A DNA stretch of 64,000 nucleotides from Singulisphaera acidiphila DSM 18658 (GTDB lineage Bacteria > Planctomycetota > Planctomycetia > Isosphaerales > Isosphaeraceae). The notes below the pieces were generated by a model. That model searched no databases and was not told where the DNA came from. It saw only the letters and a list, made by a program, of their open reading frames with translations. The stretch spans positions 4,650,001 to 4,714,000 of the forward strand of contig NC_019892.1 in NCBI RefSeq assembly GCF_000242455.2, written 5' to 3'. Below are positions 52,684 through 62,407 of the stretch, in pieces. A program made the translations under genes and the position numbers. Within the stretch, counting starts at the first letter, position 1, and each line of letters starts with the position of its first letter.

Positions 52684-53547
52684 ATGTTGGGACGCAACAC
52701 CGGAGATTCGATCACCGAACGGGCCGTCGGGGCGTATTCGCAGATCGCCGATCCCCGCCTGCGAGAGGTAGTCGCGGCCCTGATCCAGCATCTGCACGCC
52801 CTGGTCAAGGAGGTCCGGCTCACGGAGCCGGAGTGGGAGTTCGCCTGGGACTTCATGGCGAGGATGGCGGCCGTCACCGGCCCCGAGCGTAACGAGTTCC
52901 TCCTCTTGGCCGACGTCCTCGGCCTCAGCCAACTGATCGAGGTGATCGACCACGATCGGCCTGATTCGGCGGTCGGCTTCGCCCTGGTCGGCCCCTTCTA
53001 CCGGGCCAACGCCCCGGTCCGGGCCAGGGGCGAGTCGATCGCCAGCCCCGACACGACAGGCGACCGGGTGCGCATCACCGGGCGGGTCTACGACCTGACG
53101 ACAAGCGCACCGATCGCCGGAGCTACGCTCTCGACCTGGCAGGCGGCGACCAACGGCCTCTATGAGAACCAGGACCCCGCCCAGCCCGATTACAACCTGC
53201 GGGGCCAGTTCCACGCCGACGAGGCGGGCACCTACGAACTCGTTGCCCTGATGCCCACGCCCTACCCGGTGCCGATCGACGGGCCTGTCGGCGACCTGCT
53301 GCGGGTCGCACGACGGCACCCCTACCGGCCCGCCCACATCCATTTCATCGTCTCGCACCCCGGCTACGAGACGCTGATCACGCAGGTCTTTGTCGAGGGC
53401 GGCGAGATGGTGGATTCCGACGTGGTGTTCACCTCCGGCGCCAACATGCTCGGCCGGTTCGAGCGTGACGGCGACGGATACCACCTGCACTACGACTTCC
53501 AACTCCGGCCGGGCGTCTCGACGACGCCCAGGGCACCACTCCCGTAG
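52684..53547 (+). CDS. Intradiol ring-cleavage dioxygenase
   Basis: Predicted 287 aa with a strong GGAGGTGAGGC site before the ATG at 52684. N-terminal helical dimerisation domain (LREVVAALIQHLHALVKEVR), then the beta-sandwich core. Non-heme Fe(III) ligands are recognisable in order: Tyr in NGLYENQ, Tyr in PTPYPVPIDG, His pair in RPAHIHFIV. Close in type to catechol/hydroxyquinol 1,2-dioxygenases, which open the ring between the two hydroxyls. First gene of a three-gene operon with a lipocalin-like protein and an MDR oxidoreductase. Confidence 0.92.
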   Translation: MLGRNTGDSITERAVGAYSQIADPRLREVVAALIQHLHALVKEVRLTEPEWEFAWDFMARMAAVTGPERNEFLLLADVLGLSQLIEVIDHDRPDSAVGFALVGPFYRANAPVRARGESIASPDTTGDRVRITGRVYDLTTSAPIAGATLSTWQAATNGLYENQDPAQPDYNLRGQFHADEAGTYELVALMPTPYPVPIDGPVGDLLRVARRHPYRPAHIHFIVSHPGYETLITQVFVEGGEMVDSDVVFTSGANMLGRFERDGDGYHLHYDFQLRPGVSTTPRAPLP

Positions 53548-53556
53548 GAGGCAGAC

Positions 53557-53946
53557 ATGGCGACGACGGATGACCCCCGCAAGGCAATCGTGGGGGCGTG
53601 GCGGCTGGTCCACTCGGTCGAGCACGGGCCGGGCGGTGTGCGGCGTTACCCCTTCGGCGAGGATGCCGTTGGCTACATCATGTACTCCGAGACGGGCGTG
53701 ATGGCCGTGCAGATCGCCCGACGAGTGCGGGCCGGCGACGCCGAGGGCCGCCCCGATTACCTCGCCTACTTCGGACGCTACGAGGTGGACACGGAGAACC
53801 GGCTGGTTCGCCATCATCTCGAAGGGCAACTCCGTCCGGGCGACCTTTCCGACCTCCTGGAGCGGAGTTACGAGTTCTACAACGACAAGCTCTCGCTACG
53901 GCCCCGGGACGGCACGGACCGGGAGATTCTCTGGCAGAGGGCGTGA
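53557..53946 (+). CDS. Lipocalin-like domain protein
   Basis: Predicted 129 aa, 9 bases after the dioxygenase. IVGAWRLVHSVEHGPGGV at the start and GYIMYSETGVMAVQI are typical of the lipocalin-like (Lipocalin_5) family, small beta-barrels that bind hydrophobic molecules; YFGRYEVDTENRLVRHHLEG continues the barrel. Its place in a ring-cleavage operon suggests binding of an aromatic substrate or product (inference). Confidence 0.8.
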   Translation: MATTDDPRKAIVGAWRLVHSVEHGPGGVRRYPFGEDAVGYIMYSETGVMAVQIARRVRAGDAEGRPDYLAYFGRYEVDTENRLVRHHLEGQLRPGDLSDLLERSYEFYNDKLSLRPRDGTDREILWQRA

Positions 53947-53970
53947 GACGGCCTCATGGGAGTCGGGGAT

Positions 53971-54945
53971 ATGAGAGCGCTCTGTTTCGACAACACGGGC
54001 TCGCTGGACTGCCTGACGTTCGCCGAGGTGGAACGGCCAAAGCCTCAGCCCGGCGAGGTGCTCGTTCGGGTCCGGGCCGCTGCGATCAACCCCAGCGACG
54101 TGAAGAATGTCCTCGGCAAGATGGCGATGACGACCGTGCCTCGGACGCCGGGGCGGGACTTCGCCGGGATGGTGGAGGACGGGCCGCCCGAATGGGTCGG
54201 CCGTGAGGTCTTCGGCACCGGGGGAGACCTGGGCTTCCGTCGGGACGGCTCGCACGCCGAGTACCTGGTCGTGCCCGCCGAGGCTGTCCTGGTGCGGCCC
54301 GACGGCTTGGCCCCCGAGGCGGCGGCGGCGCTCGGGCTGGCCTACATGACCGCCTGGGCGGCGGTCATTGACGCCGCCGGGCTCCGGGAGGGCGAGACGG
54401 TCCTGATCACCGGTGTGACCGGGGCCGTCGGGGGGGCGGCGGCCCGGATTGCCCACTGGAAGGGAGCCAGGGTGCTCGGGACCGTCCGCAAGCCGGCCGA
54501 CCGGGGCGCCGCCCTTGGCCTCCCGGTGGACCAGTACATCAACCTGGGGGACGGCTCCCTGCCCGAGTCGGTCCGCTCGGAGACGGCGGGCCGTGGTGTG
54601 GACGTGGTCCTCGATGTCGTCGGCGGGTCGCTGTTCGAGCCCTGTCTGCGGTGCCTGACCCACCGGGGACGGCACGTCGCCGTCGCCAGCACGGGCGACG
54701 GGCGAGTCGGCTTCGACCTCGTGGACTTCTACCGCCGGGAGGGGCGGATCTACGGCGTCGATACGCTCAAGCTGGGCTTCGCCGAGAGTGCGGCCGTGCT
54801 CCGGGGGCTGATGCCGGGCATCGAGCAGGGGAGCTTCCCGCCCCCGGACTTCGAGGTGGTGACGCTGGAGCAGGCGGTCGGGGCTTACGGGCGCATCAAT
54901 GACGGCACGGTCCGCAAGAAGCCGGTGATCACCTTCCCGGCCTGA
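53971..54945 (+). CDS. MDR-family zinc-independent quinone oxidoreductase-like protein
   Basis: Predicted 324 aa from the ATG at 53971 (GGGAG ahead; ATG 53956 is also in frame). MDR pattern: GEVLVRVRAAAINPSDVKN, VLITGVTGAVGGAAARIAHW as NADPH Rossmann motif, GRGVDVVLDVVGGSLFEPCL. No zinc-binding Cys cluster, so it belongs to the quinone oxidoreductase/enoyl-reductase side of the family. Third gene of the dioxygenase operon; may reduce a maleylacetate-like or enone intermediate (inference). Confidence 0.88.
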   Translation: MRALCFDNTGSLDCLTFAEVERPKPQPGEVLVRVRAAAINPSDVKNVLGKMAMTTVPRTPGRDFAGMVEDGPPEWVGREVFGTGGDLGFRRDGSHAEYLVVPAEAVLVRPDGLAPEAAAALGLAYMTAWAAVIDAAGLREGETVLITGVTGAVGGAAARIAHWKGARVLGTVRKPADRGAALGLPVDQYINLGDGSLPESVRSETAGRGVDVVLDVVGGSLFEPCLRCLTHRGRHVAVASTGDGRVGFDLVDFYRREGRIYGVDTLKLGFAESAAVLRGLMPGIEQGSFPPPDFEVVTLEQAVGAYGRINDGTVRKKPVITFPA

Positions 54946-55288
54946 GGGCTGACCTGCGCGGCGACGGCGATGCGAGCCTGGCCCGCTTGACCGCTCGCGG
55001 CCCCCTGTCCAAGACGAATCGGCCCCCGGGAGAGCTTCCATGAGGGCTGGGGGCCGTTCGGGTGGCAGACTTGCGAAGTCGTTACCCTGATCGGTCACGT
55101 CGGCGGCCAGGATGATCTGAGACTCATTGGCCATCGCCTGCGCGTTGCCGCATTGGCCCCACCCCATTGTTCGCGGTCTTCATGATCCGCGACTCGGGAT
55201 CGGGGCCGTGCGCCGCGTCCTACCCATCGACGTTCTTGGCGTTGTTCCGCCCTCGCTGCTCGCCGAGGTGCGGGGATGGGACAGATTC
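54946..55288. other. Intergenic region between convergent genes
   Basis: About 340 bases. A modest stem (CGGCCCCC around 55020 with GGGGGCCG near 55050-55056) could be a weak terminator. Nothing else is seen. Confidence 0.35.
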
Positions 55289-56977
55289 TCAGTCGTCCAC
55301 GATGTCCATGTCCGTAAGCAAACCTCCTGCCGTCAGGTGAACCAAGAGGTATCGTGTGCATTTCGGTGTCGTGAACTTGTAGTAGAGGATATGAGCCACT
55401 TTCTCCCCATGCCGCTCGATTCCACGGTCGCCGATACTTTCCTGGGAGATGAAAGTGAGGCTCTGGAGCCCCGCCAACTCCGATCTGGCGCCACGGCCGA
55501 AATCCTTTTTCGCACCGGGGGTCAGATTCTCCACCTGCTCGACGGCTTGGCCGCCCTTCGCGAACGATTCCAACGCGGCGCGAACCCGGCCGGTCCGCTC
55601 CGGGTCGGGGTCGGCTTGCGGCTTCAGATCGTGAATGAGAGGACCGATGCGGGGTATCGTTTTCTTTCTCAGGTCGGATCTCCAGGTCAACCCGACCACT
55701 TCACCCTGCCTGCCTAGGTCGAAGGTCATCTCGATCGGCAAATCCTCCGAGAGGAACGTCGTTTCCGAAACCGGCGACCAGAACCCGCCGGCGAGTTTCG
55801 GGGACCGCTCCACCAGTCTTCCGTCTTCCAGGTTGATGGTGAGCATGAAATTGTTCGCGAACTCATAGCGGCCGGTATAAGCGGCGAGCCGAGCGGGGGC
55901 GATCTCCTCCGTGATCGGCTTGGGGAAATTGAGCGAAGGGATGAAATGCCGTGCCACCCCACAGCTGATGCGTCCTATCTCAGCGTCACAGTTCAGAAGC
56001 ACGATGACCGTGACCTTGTCGTCCACGTAGCGGGCGAGGTTCGTCGTGGTTCCGGGCCGGCTCCCGTTCATCTCGATCAGCCGGTGCCCGCGCAGTTCAT
56101 CCAGCCCCCACCCGAACCCGCTATTGATGGACTTGCCGTCCTTCAATGTTCCGCGCGACCACATCTTTTGCTTGGTGGCTTCGTTCAGGATCGCTTCCCC
56201 GTAGAGTGCCGCGTCCCACTTCGCCAGATCGAGGACGGTGGAGAGCATTCCGCCGTCGCCATTGTCCCAGAGGGTCGGATTGAGATAAGGGCTGTTCTGC
56301 CACCTGTCGCCCACCCAGGTGTATCCCGCGGCGCGATTGGGGATGACGTCGAGGCTGCTTCGACGCGTGGCGTCCATCCCCAGCGGTTTGAAGACGCGCT
56401 CCGTCAGGAAGACGTCGTAGGGCATCCCGCTCATCTTGTTCACGATCATGCCGAGCATGACATAGCCTGTGTTGCTATAAGAATACTTCTCTCCCGGTGC
56501 GAAGTTCAGTGGTTGGCCGATGACCAAGTCGACGATCTTCTTGGGTGTCATCTCCTCGAGGGATCTGGCGTTCAGCTCGTTGAGATAATCCTTGATGCCG
56601 CTGGTGTGGTTCAGCAGATGAGCGACGGAAATGCCTGCCCAGATGTCGGGCGTTCCTTCGATGAATTTTTGGATCGGATCGTCCAGGTTGAGCTTTCCGT
56701 CCTGCACGAGTATCAAGACCGCGGCCGCAGTGAACTGTTTCGTGACTGAAGCCAGCTGGTAGACCGTTTCCGGCGTGGCGGGGGTGTCCGTCTCGATGTC
56801 CGACAGGCCGTAGCCTTTTGCCTTGACGACCTTCCCGTCCACGACCACCGCGAGCGAGAGGCCGGGGATGTGCTGGCGCCGCATCTGGCTCTGAATGTAG
56901 TTGTCGACCGCGTCGGCACGGGCGAGGGCCGGCGTGGCCAACGCCAAGAGGAGGGAGACTCGAATCGCGCATCTCAT
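55289..56977 (-). CDS. Exported serine beta-lactamase-like hydrolase
   Basis: Predicted 562 aa. Signal peptide RCAIRVSLLLALATPALARA. The class C beta-lactamase/DD-peptidase fold has SVTK (Ser76, Lys79) and YSN (Tyr166, Asn168); the C-terminal HxG-type motif is GSRPGTT. After the catalytic domain (to about residue 345) come roughly 200 extra residues with LAAYTGRYEFANNFMLTI, typical of esterase/EstB-like members, and a further alpha/beta tail. The substrate is not predictable; penicillin hydrolysis is possible but not implied by this family alone. Confidence 0.88.
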   Translation of the reverse strand: MRCAIRVSLLLALATPALARADAVDNYIQSQMRRQHIPGLSLAVVVDGKVVKAKGYGLSDIETDTPATPETVYQLASVTKQFTAAAVLILVQDGKLNLDDPIQKFIEGTPDIWAGISVAHLLNHTSGIKDYLNELNARSLEEMTPKKIVDLVIGQPLNFAPGEKYSYSNTGYVMLGMIVNKMSGMPYDVFLTERVFKPLGMDATRRSSLDVIPNRAAGYTWVGDRWQNSPYLNPTLWDNGDGGMLSTVLDLAKWDAALYGEAILNEATKQKMWSRGTLKDGKSINSGFGWGLDELRGHRLIEMNGSRPGTTTNLARYVDDKVTVIVLLNCDAEIGRISCGVARHFIPSLNFPKPITEEIAPARLAAYTGRYEFANNFMLTINLEDGRLVERSPKLAGGFWSPVSETTFLSEDLPIEMTFDLGRQGEVVGLTWRSDLRKKTIPRIGPLIHDLKPQADPDPERTGRVRAALESFAKGGQAVEQVENLTPGAKKDFGRGARSELAGLQSLTFISQESIGDRGIERHGEKVAHILYYKFTTPKCTRYLLVHLTAGGLLTDMDIVDD

Positions 56978-57112
56978 CGCAAGTTACCACCCTTTTCCGG
57001 ATGCAAGCGAGGCTTCTCAACGTGGCGCCCGGCGGGCGCGGCACTCTGACGACGATTCTAGGAACCCCACCACCAGTGGTCTTGTGTCGGCAGAACATCC
57101 GGTTGGATTCGC

Positions 57113-57934
57113 TTAGCGCGATCGCAGGCGTCGGCGATATTCGCCGGGGGTCATCCCATTGAAGTGCCGAAAGGTCTTCGTGAAGTGGCTCTGGTCCGAG
57201 AAGCCAGCCGCAAGGGCGATCTCGGCCAGTGGCGCGTCGGTCATGGCGAGCCTCTGGCAGGTGATCTCGATGCGCAATCGACGGAGGTATTCGCCCGGAG
57301 AACAGCCGAACTGGCGGCAGAATGTGCGGGCCAGGTGGACGGGATGGACGCCGACGGTCGCGGCGATCATCCCGAGAGGCAGGTTTTCCGCGAACCGGTC
57401 ATGGAGCAGCTCGCGGGCCTGGTTCAGCCATCGCGGAGCCGTTCGCCCAGGGGCCGGGACTTCCCGCCGGGACGCCTCCGCCAGGACCTCCAGAGCCATC
57501 CCTTCCAGGGCCAGAAGCGAGGCGCCGTCTGGCCTGCAGTATTCCCGGTAGAGCCGCATGGCGAGCCAGGGTGCCATGCCGCCACGGAACTCGACTCGGT
57601 CGTCGAGAACGACCGAGTGTTCTCGGATGTTGTCGGCGCGTGTCTGGGAGATCTCGATGTGAAAGGCCCGGCCGCCAGCCCCGGGCCATCGATTGGCATG
57701 CGGCTCACCGGACGGATGGAACACCAGGGTGGACGGGCCGCAGGTGCTCGTCACGTGCCTGGCCGTTTCCTCGCACGCGCCCTCGATCACGAGGTAGAAA
57801 AACGCGTGGGCATGAGCGTGTGCCGGGATATCGAAGCCCGCAGGGTACGCCGATTCGGCGAACGTCAGTCCGGCGACCTCGACGCGACCTCGCGACTGCC
57901 CGAAGAAGGTCCCGGGTGGAAGTCTTGTGAGCAT
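57113..57934 (-). CDS. AraC-family transcriptional regulator
   Basis: Predicted 273 aa from the ATG at 57934. N-terminal cupin-like sensor with HAHAHAFFYLVIEG and PSGEPHANRW, then two helix-turn-helix units: LPLGMIAATVGVHPVHLARTFCRQFGCSPGEYLR and LAEIALAAGFSDQSHFTKTFRHFNGMTPGEYR. An open upstream extension to 58123 is Arg-rich and not AraC-like. It lies 135 bases upstream of the beta-lactamase-like gene, in the same direction, so it may regulate it. Confidence 0.92.
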   Translation of the reverse strand: MLTRLPPGTFFGQSRGRVEVAGLTFAESAYPAGFDIPAHAHAHAFFYLVIEGACEETARHVTSTCGPSTLVFHPSGEPHANRWPGAGGRAFHIEISQTRADNIREHSVVLDDRVEFRGGMAPWLAMRLYREYCRPDGASLLALEGMALEVLAEASRREVPAPGRTAPRWLNQARELLHDRFAENLPLGMIAATVGVHPVHLARTFCRQFGCSPGEYLRRLRIEITCQRLAMTDAPLAEIALAAGFSDQSHFTKTFRHFNGMTPGEYRRRLRSR

Positions 57935-58204
57935 CGTTACCCCGACGTCGAATGGCCCATGTGGTACGGACAGCCGAGAGTCCCGGTTCAGCCAAAAGCG
58001 TGAATTATCGACGGCCCGGCTCGGTTTCGCTAGCCGGATCGGCCATGCTCTGCTTCTCAACCGCCGGCCAGCGGCCGATGGCGAATACGAGGCCCGCCGA
58101 TCCTTCCTGCTCGAGTCGGCCATTTGAGGAGATGGTGGCCGTGTCGTTTTCGGGAGAACTTGGTGGTGGGGTGGCCCGGTGTTCCTGGGCGAGCGCGTTG
58201 AACT

Positions 58205-59278
58205 TCAAGGAGCCTGGATCACCGGGCTGGCCTCGAGCAGGCGACGGCCCTGCTGTTCGTCGATCCCAAGGCGAGTCAGCAGGCGGTGGCGGATCGTCTT
58301 GAGCATCGTGTCGATGGTTTCCGGCCGGGCGTCGGGCAGCAGGATCGCCCCCCCCGCGCGCTTGTCGTGCCCCCCCGCCGTGCCGAGGCCCTCGACCACT
58401 TCGCGGAGGACTTCCCCCGAATGTCCCCCCAGCAGGCTGACCCGGACCGACATCTTGAGCATTGACTCGAAGTGGCCGATCGCGATCGCCCAGTTCACCT
58501 GGTCGAACCTCACGAAGAAGTCGGCCAGCTCGGCGATGATGTCGGGCTGGGTGACTTCGCCGCACCAGCTCACGACCACGTCGCGGTAGAGGAAGGCGTT
58601 CGCCAGCGCGTGCTGGAAGGTCGCGAAGTGGCTTTGGGGAAGCTTCGGATTGCGGATCTTGGCGAGCAAGTCCTTGTCGGCGCGAGGGTAGAGCCAGACC
58701 AAGGCCCCGTCGTCGAGCGGCCCCGCCTCGCGGGGATAGCCCGCCACTTCCGACTCGATACCGTAGAGCAGGGCGGTCGCGATCCGTGGGGAGATGGTGA
58801 CGTTCTGTTCGAGCAGGTAGCCCGTGACCATTGTGCTGGTCGCCCCCAGGTTGGGCCTGAGATCGCGGAAGAGTACGCCCGTGAGGACGCCCCCCGTCTC
58901 GTGGTGATCGATCACCACTTGCGGCATCGCGGCCTCGCTCGCGCGTCGGCCGGTGTGGGGTTGGGTGTCGACCATGATCACGGCCGTCCCGGCGTCGATC
59001 GTGACCTCGGAGACGCGCACCAAGGGGATCGGTACGCTCTCGGCCATCGTTCGGTTTTCGGCGCGGGCGATCATCCCGTCCACCGTCATGATGACCGGTT
59101 TGCCCGGCTGGGCGTGCTGGATCAGGGCCCGGAGTCCGAGCATGCTTGCCAGCGCATCGGGGTCGGGATTGACGTGCGACACTACGACGACCTTCGAGAA
59201 GGGGGCGAGCGTCTTCAGCAATCGTTCCGAGCGATATTGTCGCGCCAGGGTGGCTCCCGAGTCCGTTTCGGCCGTCAT
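58205..59278 (-). CDS. DHH-family phosphoesterase (NrnA-like)
   Basis: Predicted 357 aa from the ATG at 59278. DHH motifs are complete: SHVNPDPDALASM, MVDTQPHTGR, VIDHHETGG and, in DHHA1, GGHDKRAGG. Such proteins hydrolyse nanoRNA, pAp or cyclic dinucleotide products. The spacing fits the NrnA/oligoribonuclease group better than RecJ (no OB fold). The open frame upstream to 59443 is not supported by a ribosome site. Confidence 0.9.
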   Translation of the reverse strand: MTAETDSGATLARQYRSERLLKTLAPFSKVVVVSHVNPDPDALASMLGLRALIQHAQPGKPVIMTVDGMIARAENRTMAESVPIPLVRVSEVTIDAGTAVIMVDTQPHTGRRASEAAMPQVVIDHHETGGVLTGVLFRDLRPNLGATSTMVTGYLLEQNVTISPRIATALLYGIESEVAGYPREAGPLDDGALVWLYPRADKDLLAKIRNPKLPQSHFATFQHALANAFLYRDVVVSWCGEVTQPDIIAELADFFVRFDQVNWAIAIGHFESMLKMSVRVSLLGGHSGEVLREVVEGLGTAGGHDKRAGGAILLPDARPETIDTMLKTIRHRLLTRLGIDEQQGRRLLEASPVIQAP

Positions 59279-59429
59279 TGCGGTCGCACCCTCGATTGGG
59301 CAGTCGCATCTATCGGCGGCGGGCAGAACGGCCAGATTCGCCAACCGTTTTAGGATCAAGAGTCCAAGTTTACGACAAGCAGCGCTGCTACCGCCAGACC
59401 GACTCGGCAACGCAGCGCCTCGCTCATGC

Positions 59430-60035
59430 TCACCGCGGCCCACGTTCCGAGGTGGGCTGCGGCCGAGGCGCCGGGGTTGTTCGACTCGCTTCTTCGCGGA
59501 TTCGCATCTGCTTGTACTCCGAGCGGGCTCGCTCCAGCGGCGTGGGCTCGACGATGCCGGCCGTCCTGGGCTCAGGACGATTGACCAAGGCGATCAGGAG
59601 GATAATCCCGACCGCGAGCACAACGACGTTGAGCCACACCGAGCGCCGGTGCAGGCGGTCGAACAACGCTTGCCCCGTGGGGCCGGCGTCGCGCGCGGCG
59701 TTGATCGCCGGGGTCAAGGAGTTGGCCGCGTAGAGCATGATGAGCGTTCCGGCCACGATCATCAGCGCCTGCAAGGCGACGATCGGACCGCGGAACTCCT
59801 GGAAGCTCAGGGGGACGCCCAGGTAAGCAGGGAGAGCGATCGCCCCGGCGATCGCGCCCCAGGTGTAGTATCGCGGGAAAAGGGCTCGGACGAACTTGGC
59901 CCCCGCCTCGGGGCTGAGGACCTGAAAGACAAGGGGAGCGACGCCGAAGGAGAAGAAGAGGTTGCTTCCCACCCAGGCCGTCAACGCGAGCACATACACC
60001 GAGTCGAAAAAGGCCAGGAGAAATCGCGCGTTCAC
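59430..60035 (-). CDS. DUF4149-like membrane protein
   Basis: Predicted 201 aa from a GTG at 60035 with AAGGCG ahead. Four hydrophobic helices: FLLAFFDSVYVLALTAWVGS, WGAIAGAIALPAYLGV, IVALQALMIVAGTLIMLYAA, VWLNVVVLAVGIILLIALV. The N-terminal pattern resembles DUF4149/TMEM205-type proteins of unknown function. The Pro/Thr tail after the last helix is cytoplasmic or disordered. Confidence 0.7.
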   Translation of the reverse strand: MNARFLLAFFDSVYVLALTAWVGSNLFFSFGVAPLVFQVLSPEAGAKFVRALFPRYYTWGAIAGAIALPAYLGVPLSFQEFRGPIVALQALMIVAGTLIMLYAANSLTPAINAARDAGPTGQALFDRLHRRSVWLNVVVLAVGIILLIALVNRPEPRTAGIVEPTPLERARSEYKQMRIREEASRTTPAPRPQPTSERGPR

Positions 60036-60244
60036 GGCAGCGCCTTCACTTCAGAAAAAAAGAAGAGGCTGGGCAGCAAGCAAAAGTTCGAGGCGCACGG
60101 CCCGGTCGAGGTGTCATCGACCCTGATCTTGCGTCAGAGCATAAGAGATCAGGGCAGGCCCGACCACCCCCTCGGCACCGACCGGGCTCGTTGGAGATCG
60201 GGCCCCGTCCATTCCAAAGGCAGGCTCCTCCCCGCACACCAAAC

Positions 60245-60283
60245 AAAAAAAGGCCGAACGGCCCGGGAATGGGGCCGTTCGGC
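60245..60283 (-). terminator. Terminator of the CxxCH protein gene
   Basis: A perfect 12-base stem (60253-60264 with 60272-60283) and 7-base loop. Read on the minus strand it is followed after one base by seven Ts (60251-60245). It lies about 50 bases past the stop of the gene at 60333. Confidence 0.92.
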
Positions 60284-60332
60284 ATGAGCGTTGAACTTCC
60301 AAAAGGATCAGGGACGTCGAGCGTTACTGCAT

Positions 60333-61817
60333 TCAGGGAGCGTAACGATTCATCAAGGCCTTTTCGAGAAGGGCCGGGTCCAGCTTGACCGGCTGTTTGG
60401 GCGTTGCCGAGGCGGCTTTGGCGGTCGCCGCGGCTGGCGGAACCGCCGGGGGCGTTGCCGAGGCCGAGGGAACGGAACCGGCGGGCAATTCCGGGTTCAG
60501 GGATGCGCCCGTCACAGGGTCGAACAGCGGTGCACCCGTCGCAGGGTCGAATTTCGGTGCGCCCGGGGGAACGGCCCTGGCCTGCGGGGCGGACTCGAGT
60601 TTGGGCCGGGCGCCCGAGACGGCAAACGGGCTGGGGAACTGGCCACCCGGGTTCACGTCCGGATGGGTTTTCTGGTACTCGATGGCCTCGAGTTGCTCAG
60701 CAGTGAACGCAGGCGGTGGGACTCCGATTGAGACCGAAGGGTCGAAACGGCCAGCCGTCGGCGAGGCGGGAGTCGGAGTCAGCGGCGGCAACGGCATTTG
60801 GCCACTGCGGCCGGCCGCGAAGACTTCGCCTTCCGAGGGGGCGGGCGTCCCAATCCGCGAGGGCTGAGCGGCGATGTTCGTGGGTGCGGGGTTGACTCGA
60901 AGGCTGTTCACCCAGGTCGAGAGGGTCCGATACTCCTGGTCGCTTGCCCCTCGGAAGATCGGCCGGGCATTGGCACCGTTGCCGTGAGCCCGAAGCGTGG
61001 TCGAGAGGAATTCGCTCTTGGCCGGATTTTCCATGTCGATCAGAGCGAGCACCGCGTCAAGGTTGGCGCTGCGGGCCTCCCTCGTTCGGTCGGCCTTGGT
61101 CTTGTACCGAATCAACTGGAAGGTTCCGGCGAACTGTTCGTTGTGGCACTTGGAACAGCGGTTCTGAAGAATGGGATCAATATGTCGGGAAAATTCGTCG
61201 GCTCGCTTGACTCCTAGCGCCTTTGGCAGGCCGGGAATCGGGGGCAGGGCCGAGATCTCAAGCCCGCGCTGGGCACGACCGGCCAGGGCCGAATCGAACT
61301 CCTCGGGACGGTTGTTGGCCAGGGTGAACGCCGGGTCGCGATGCGCCTCGCGTTCTTCGGCCCCTCCGATCTTTTCGAGCATGCTCAGGGCTTGCGCATG
61401 CGCGGGGCTTAGTTTCACGACCTCCTTCAACTGGGCCGTGGCCTCGGGCTTCATTTTCTGGTTCAAGCACCAAAGCGCCAGCTTCATGTGCTCGTCCGGG
61501 TCGCGGGCGGGAAGCCGTTCGAGCAAGTACTCGTAGACTTCCCGGACGGAACCGGCACGCTTCTCTACATCCCGCTTGGGGTATGAGAGCGTGCCGAACT
61601 TCGTATGGACGACATAATCCGTGCCGTTCTCGGAGATGGTTCCTTCGCAGAGACGGCCATTGGTTAATAGGAGCACCGCGTGAGACGGGGTCGGTGCCAC
61701 GGACGCTTTAGGGCCCGACGGAGCAGGGGGGGTCGGGTCAGCAACGCCCAGAGGCGCGAACCCGAACAGGCCGAGCACGGTCAGGCCGGCAGTGAGAAGG
61801 GGGTTTTTGGGTGACAT
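60333..61817 (-). CDS. Exported protein with single CxxCH heme motif and disordered C-terminus
   Basis: Predicted 494 aa. Signal peptide NPLLTAGLTVLGLFGFAPLG. A beta-type region (LLTNGRLCEGTISENGTDYVV) and TPR-like helices precede HIDPILQNRCSKCHNEQFAG (Cys221, Cys224, His225), as in planctomycete cytochrome-like modules. The last 170 residues are Pro/Ala-rich and include FDPATGAPLFDPVTGASLNP, a short tandem repeat. A second axial heme ligand is not obvious. Probably in the periplasm or paryphoplasm; electron-transfer role not shown. Confidence 0.7.
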   Translation of the reverse strand: MSPKNPLLTAGLTVLGLFGFAPLGVADPTPPAPSGPKASVAPTPSHAVLLLTNGRLCEGTISENGTDYVVHTKFGTLSYPKRDVEKRAGSVREVYEYLLERLPARDPDEHMKLALWCLNQKMKPEATAQLKEVVKLSPAHAQALSMLEKIGGAEEREAHRDPAFTLANNRPEEFDSALAGRAQRGLEISALPPIPGLPKALGVKRADEFSRHIDPILQNRCSKCHNEQFAGTFQLIRYKTKADRTREARSANLDAVLALIDMENPAKSEFLSTTLRAHGNGANARPIFRGASDQEYRTLSTWVNSLRVNPAPTNIAAQPSRIGTPAPSEGEVFAAGRSGQMPLPPLTPTPASPTAGRFDPSVSIGVPPPAFTAEQLEAIEYQKTHPDVNPGGQFPSPFAVSGARPKLESAPQARAVPPGAPKFDPATGAPLFDPVTGASLNPELPAGSVPSASATPPAVPPAAATAKAASATPKQPVKLDPALLEKALMNRYAP

Positions 61818-61932
61818 GGTGGCGGGACGATAGCCCTGGCCCTAGAATTCGTCAAGGCGAACCAACCAGCCCTAATTCGACGTATCATTGAAGTGAAGTA
61901 GAATCCCGACCGGCGCGGAGAACTCGATCGCG

Positions 61933-62220
61933 ATGGAAGGCCTCGACGGTTCGGAACGACTTACGCAGTGGGTTGGCCAGGTCATCGTCATTGATCTGAG
62001 CTCGACTTACGTCTGCCTCGGCCGCTTCGTCGGCTTCGATCGCGAGTTCCTGGAACTCGTCGATGCCGACCTCCATGACTTTCGCGACAGCCCGGCCACC
62101 CGCGAGGTCTATGTCTACGACTCAGTGCGACTCGGCATCCGCCGCAATCGCTCCCGCGTCCTCCTTCGCCTCGCTGACGTCGTCGCCATCACGCGCTTCG
62201 ACGACATCCTGGAATCGTGA
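61933..62220 (+). CDS. Small conserved protein, possibly Sm-like fold
   Basis: Predicted 95 aa. LTQWVGQVIVIDLSSTYVCLGRFVGFDREFLELVDADLHDF forms the beta-strand pattern of a small barrel (Sm/LSm-like), followed by REVYVYDSVRLGIRRNRSRVLL and a short helix. I believe related small proteins occur in other planctomycetes, but I cannot name the family. GGAGAA lies 12 bases ahead of the ATG. Divergent from the CxxCH gene. Confidence 0.65.
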   Translation: MEGLDGSERLTQWVGQVIVIDLSSTYVCLGRFVGFDREFLELVDADLHDFRDSPATREVYVYDSVRLGIRRNRSRVLLRLADVVAITRFDDILES

Positions 62221-62407
62221 AGGCGGGATTTCGCTTGGTCGGCATGAGGCGTGCGGATTCCCGCTATAATTGAGTGCGCGGGGCGAATAGATCAGTGTGA
62301 ACTCGGCGGATCGGCCTTCGCTCGGCTGGATCCCACTTTAAAAAAATGCGATCGGCCGTGCCTGAGATTCACCGAGACTCGTTTTTTTGCTCGAGGTCAC
62401 GACAACC

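Noticed and set aside
58005..59309. 434-codon minus-strand frame
   Set aside because: Overlaps the DHH phosphoesterase in another frame and is Arg/Pro/Gly-rich; a shadow.
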